From positions 1-5,847 of the forward strand of contig JAKEIB010000036.1 of assembly GCA_022614705.1 (NCBI GenBank): a DNA stretch of 5,847 nt. Direction: 5' to 3'. Made by a program: the position numbers and the translations under genes. Under the pieces are notes generated by a model, which made no database searches, had not been told where the DNA came from, and saw nothing but the letters and a program-made list of their open reading frames with translations. The number at the start of each line of letters is the position of its first letter. The first letter of the stretch is position 1. This document shows, piece by piece, positions 5,305 through 5,847 of the stretch. This stretch comes from Planctomycetota bacterium (lineage in GTDB: Bacteria; Planctomycetota; Planctomycetia; Pirellulales; Lacipirellulaceae).

Positions 5305-5847
5305 CTAGCGCGTCGCGGCTAAACGTGGACATGGCGTTGCATTTCGGCGGCTCGCTGTGAGCATCGTGGCGATCATCACGATGAACATGAGCATCGTGGA
5401 TGGCTCTGGGACGGCGGCATTGGATATTGCTCCGCCGCCGGGCGCGAATTCGAAGTGCGACCACCACACGCTGTAGTCGGTCCGCGTCGCAGCGGCTTGC
5501 CGGGTCTTCCGCCACATCACATAATCCGCGGCGTCGATGACGCCGTCGCGATTGAAGTCCGCGCTTGCGGCGGCCTGGGTGAAGTTTGCACGCCAGGTTG
5601 CATACGGAATTGGCGTGGACTCGGTCGCTAATCCTTTGCGCCAGGCGACGTAGTCCGCGGCGTCGATCACGCCGTCGTGATTGAAATCGCCCGCCGAATT
5701 GCCGCTGCTGTCGGCTTGTCCGAAGTTGGCGCGCCAATCTGCAAAAGGCACCGGAGTGGAAATTGATCCCAAGCCCTTGCGCCACATGACGTAGTCGGCG
5801 GCATCGATGGCGCCGTCGTCGTTCAAATCTCCGTCGGCCATTTCGAC
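5305..5847 (-). CDS. Dockerin-repeat PEP-CTERM surface protein, C-terminal part
   Basis: The frame is open through the right edge, so the true start lies outside; at least 180 residues are seen. Counting from the Met at 5841, three copies of a roughly 45-residue unit occur: D-N-D-DG-IDAADYVMWRKGLG (5-25), DFNHDGVIDAADYVAWRKGL (52-71) and DFNRDGVIDAADYVMWRKTR (95-114), the first two followed by STPxPxAxWRANF. The DxNxDGxxDxxD pattern is the calcium-binding loop of type I dockerin/EF-hand-like repeats. The third unit is diverged after WRK. The end carries a PEP-CTERM signal: VPEPSTM (144-150), a hydrophobic membrane segment to about 162, then ASRR. Such proteins are exported and processed by exosortase at the PEP motif. 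A 13-residue tail follows the Arg pair, slightly longer than usual. It is probably a large secreted or surface protein whose main domains lie beyond the window; dockerin repeats in planctomycetes often end such proteins, without cellulosomes. Confidence 0.93.
   Translation of the reverse strand, partial: VEMADGDLNDDGAIDAADYVMWRKGLGSISTPVPFADWRANFGQADSSGNSAGDFNHDGVIDAADYVAWRKGLATESTPIPYATWRANFTQAAASADFNRDGVIDAADYVMWRKTRQAAATRTDYSVWWSHFEFAPGGGAISNAAVPEPSTMLMFIVMIATMLTASRRNATPCPRLAATR

Noticed and set aside
5060..5332. Minus-strand frame reading through both 26-bp palindromes (starts MSTFSRDALAERL)
   Set aside because: No Shine-Dalgarno, overlaps the ends of two well-supported genes, and much of it is encoded by the palindromic repeats; at most a remnant.

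Overview
The window looks like high-GC chromosomal DNA of a planctomycete, most likely of the Pirellula/Rhodopirellula type (order Pirellulales). This is inferred from a secreted protein end with dockerin-like repeats of the form DxNxDGxIDAADYVxWRKGL plus a PEP-CTERM anchor, a secreted thioredoxin-YHS fusion, a Rho factor with an Arg/Gly-rich N-terminus, long spacers between genes, and several families of short palindromic or tandem repeats. No rRNA, tRNA, CRISPR array or transposase was seen.

Layout, left to right. A 100-residue exported protein of unknown function is on the minus strand (80-382), followed by about 300 bases with no gene. Next comes a repeat-flanked unit: a heptamer array built on the palindrome GTAC (690-814), a frameshifted four-helix-bundle (23S rRNA intervening-sequence/S23-like) gene on the minus strand (840-1359), and a second GTAC heptamer array (1363-1464). 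Transcription termination factor Rho follows on the minus strand (1509-2816) with a hairpin just past its stop. About 900 bases without a gene then separate rho from a divergent gene. This spacer holds several inverted repeats, a G-quadruplex motif and a 63-bp element that can fold as a three-way junction. The divergent gene (3724-5136, plus) encodes a secreted protein with a CxxC thioredoxin-like domain, a long Pro/Ala-rich linker and a C-terminal tandem YHS-like region. It converges on the 3' end of a gene for a dockerin-repeat/PEP-CTERM surface protein (5305-5847, minus, cut by the right edge). The convergent spacer carries two inverted copies of a 26-bp palindrome, one behind each gene.

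The genes do not form one pathway. Rho is housekeeping, the thioredoxin-YHS and dockerin/PEP-CTERM proteins act outside the cytoplasm, and the four-helix-bundle gene with its arrays looks like an inserted accessory cassette. The most interesting content is the repeat structure: phased GTAC heptamers bracketing the four-helix-bundle gene, with 11 exact GTAC cores on each side, and the small palindromic elements placed next to gene ends.
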